Shown here: in pieces, positions 6,299-6,465 of the stretch
Layout of the letters: each line of letters starts with the position of its first letter
Position numbering within the stretch: position 1 is the first letter of the stretch
Source: Bacillota bacterium
GTDB taxonomy: Bacteria > Bacillota > Clostridia > Christensenellales > Aristaeellaceae
Assembly: GCA_023415715.1 (NCBI GenBank)
Contig: JAEZJP010000094.1
Span: 1-6,465, forward strand
Length of the DNA: 6,465 nucleotides
Reading direction: 5' to 3'
Made by a program: the position numbers and the translations under genes
Notes under the pieces: generated by a model
Told to the model about the DNA's origin: nothing
The model's input: the letters and a program-made list of their open reading frames with translations, nothing else
The model's database searches: none

Positions 6299-6355
6299 AA
6301 AGTTTTCCTGGAAGGGGTGCTGGGAGGGGCCTTTTTCAAAAGGCTCCTCCCAGCT
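6299..6355 (+). repeat. Intergenic palindromic repeat, copy B
   Basis: The second copy of the element seen at 4614-4671. Its lead segment TTTTCCTGGAAGGGG (6303-6317) matches copy A with two substitutions and one extra G. The palindrome pairs from G6319-C6354 inwards through T6335-A6338 without a mismatch, apart from one G-T wobble (6328/6345); a realistic loop leaves about 15 pairs. The TTTTTC/AAAA centre is the same as in copy A. Arm sequences differ between the copies in a partly compensated way. It is flanked by AT-rich sequence (CTATATAA on the left, TAATATATG on the right), but no clear target-site duplication is seen. Confidence 0.8.
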
Positions 6356-6378
6356 AATATATGTTTCCTTCCGTTCCC

Positions 6379-6465
6379 TTAGGCCGCGGGTTTGGCGGCT
6401 ACGAACTGCATATCGTTGCCGTCTTCTTCGTTAAAGAAGTTATAGAAGGTAAAGTTATAGATGAA
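6379..6465 (-). CDS. C-terminal end of an unidentified minus-strand gene (partial)
   Basis: On the minus strand the frame is open from the window edge (6465) to a TAA at 6381-6379, giving 28 residues. The visible end is NFFNEEDGNDMQFVAAKPAA, preceded by an aromatic- and asparagine-rich stretch (FIYNFTFY). Codon choice resembles the neighbouring genes. The gene converges on the helicase, and its transcript would run into repeat copy B and the 6126-6159 hairpin. I do not recognise the family, and only the tail is available. Confidence 0.5.
   Translation of the reverse strand, partial: FIYNFTFYNFFNEEDGNDMQFVAAKPAA

Noticed and set aside
6222..6434. Plus-strand 70-codon open frame after the helicase terminator
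   Set aside because: It runs straight through the palindromic repeat and antisense to the better-supported minus-strand coding stretches. It has no convincing ribosome binding site and no recognisable protein features.

Overview
The window looks like chromosomal DNA from a moderately GC-rich anaerobic Firmicute of the Clostridia type, probably a gut or other fermentative species. This is an inference from three things: strong AGGAGG/AAAGGAG ribosome binding sites, a ferredoxin-like iron-sulfur aldo/keto reductase typical of anaerobes, and clostridial-looking intergenic palindromes. No phage, CRISPR, insertion-sequence or defence genes are visible.

Left part (1-4610): a plus-strand gene cluster for sugar metabolism. 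The last codons of an unidentified gene overlap by ATGA the start of a cytoplasmic TolB-like beta-propeller protein (51-932). A GH2 beta-mannosidase with both catalytic glutamates follows (984-3419). Next comes an aldo/keto reductase with a C-terminal two-cluster ferredoxin domain (3474-4610). Gaps are short (about 50 bp) and no promoter or terminator is evident inside, so the genes are probably one transcript. The likely job is intracellular breakdown of beta-mannosides, with the propeller as a binding or lyase-like accessory protein and the reductase as a redox partner of unknown substrate.

Middle (4611-4885): a 275-bp intergenic region. It holds a palindromic repeat (copy A), then a near-consensus sigma-A promoter (4710-4738), then a roughly 140-nt leader for the helicase gene. 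The leader carries a strong intrinsic terminator before the start codon, an upstream segment able to pair with the terminator's right arm, and a terminator U-tract that can form a continuous 10-bp helix over the helicase Shine-Dalgarno sequence. This reads as a two-level regulatory leader (attenuation plus translational occlusion) and is the most interesting item in the window.

Right part (4886-6465): an RhlE-type DEAD-box RNA helicase (4886-6109) followed by an intrinsic terminator. Beyond it lie a short minus-strand coding remnant (6188-6292), a second copy of the palindromic repeat (copy B, 6299-6355), and the C-terminal end of an unidentified minus-strand gene that runs off the window (6379-6465).
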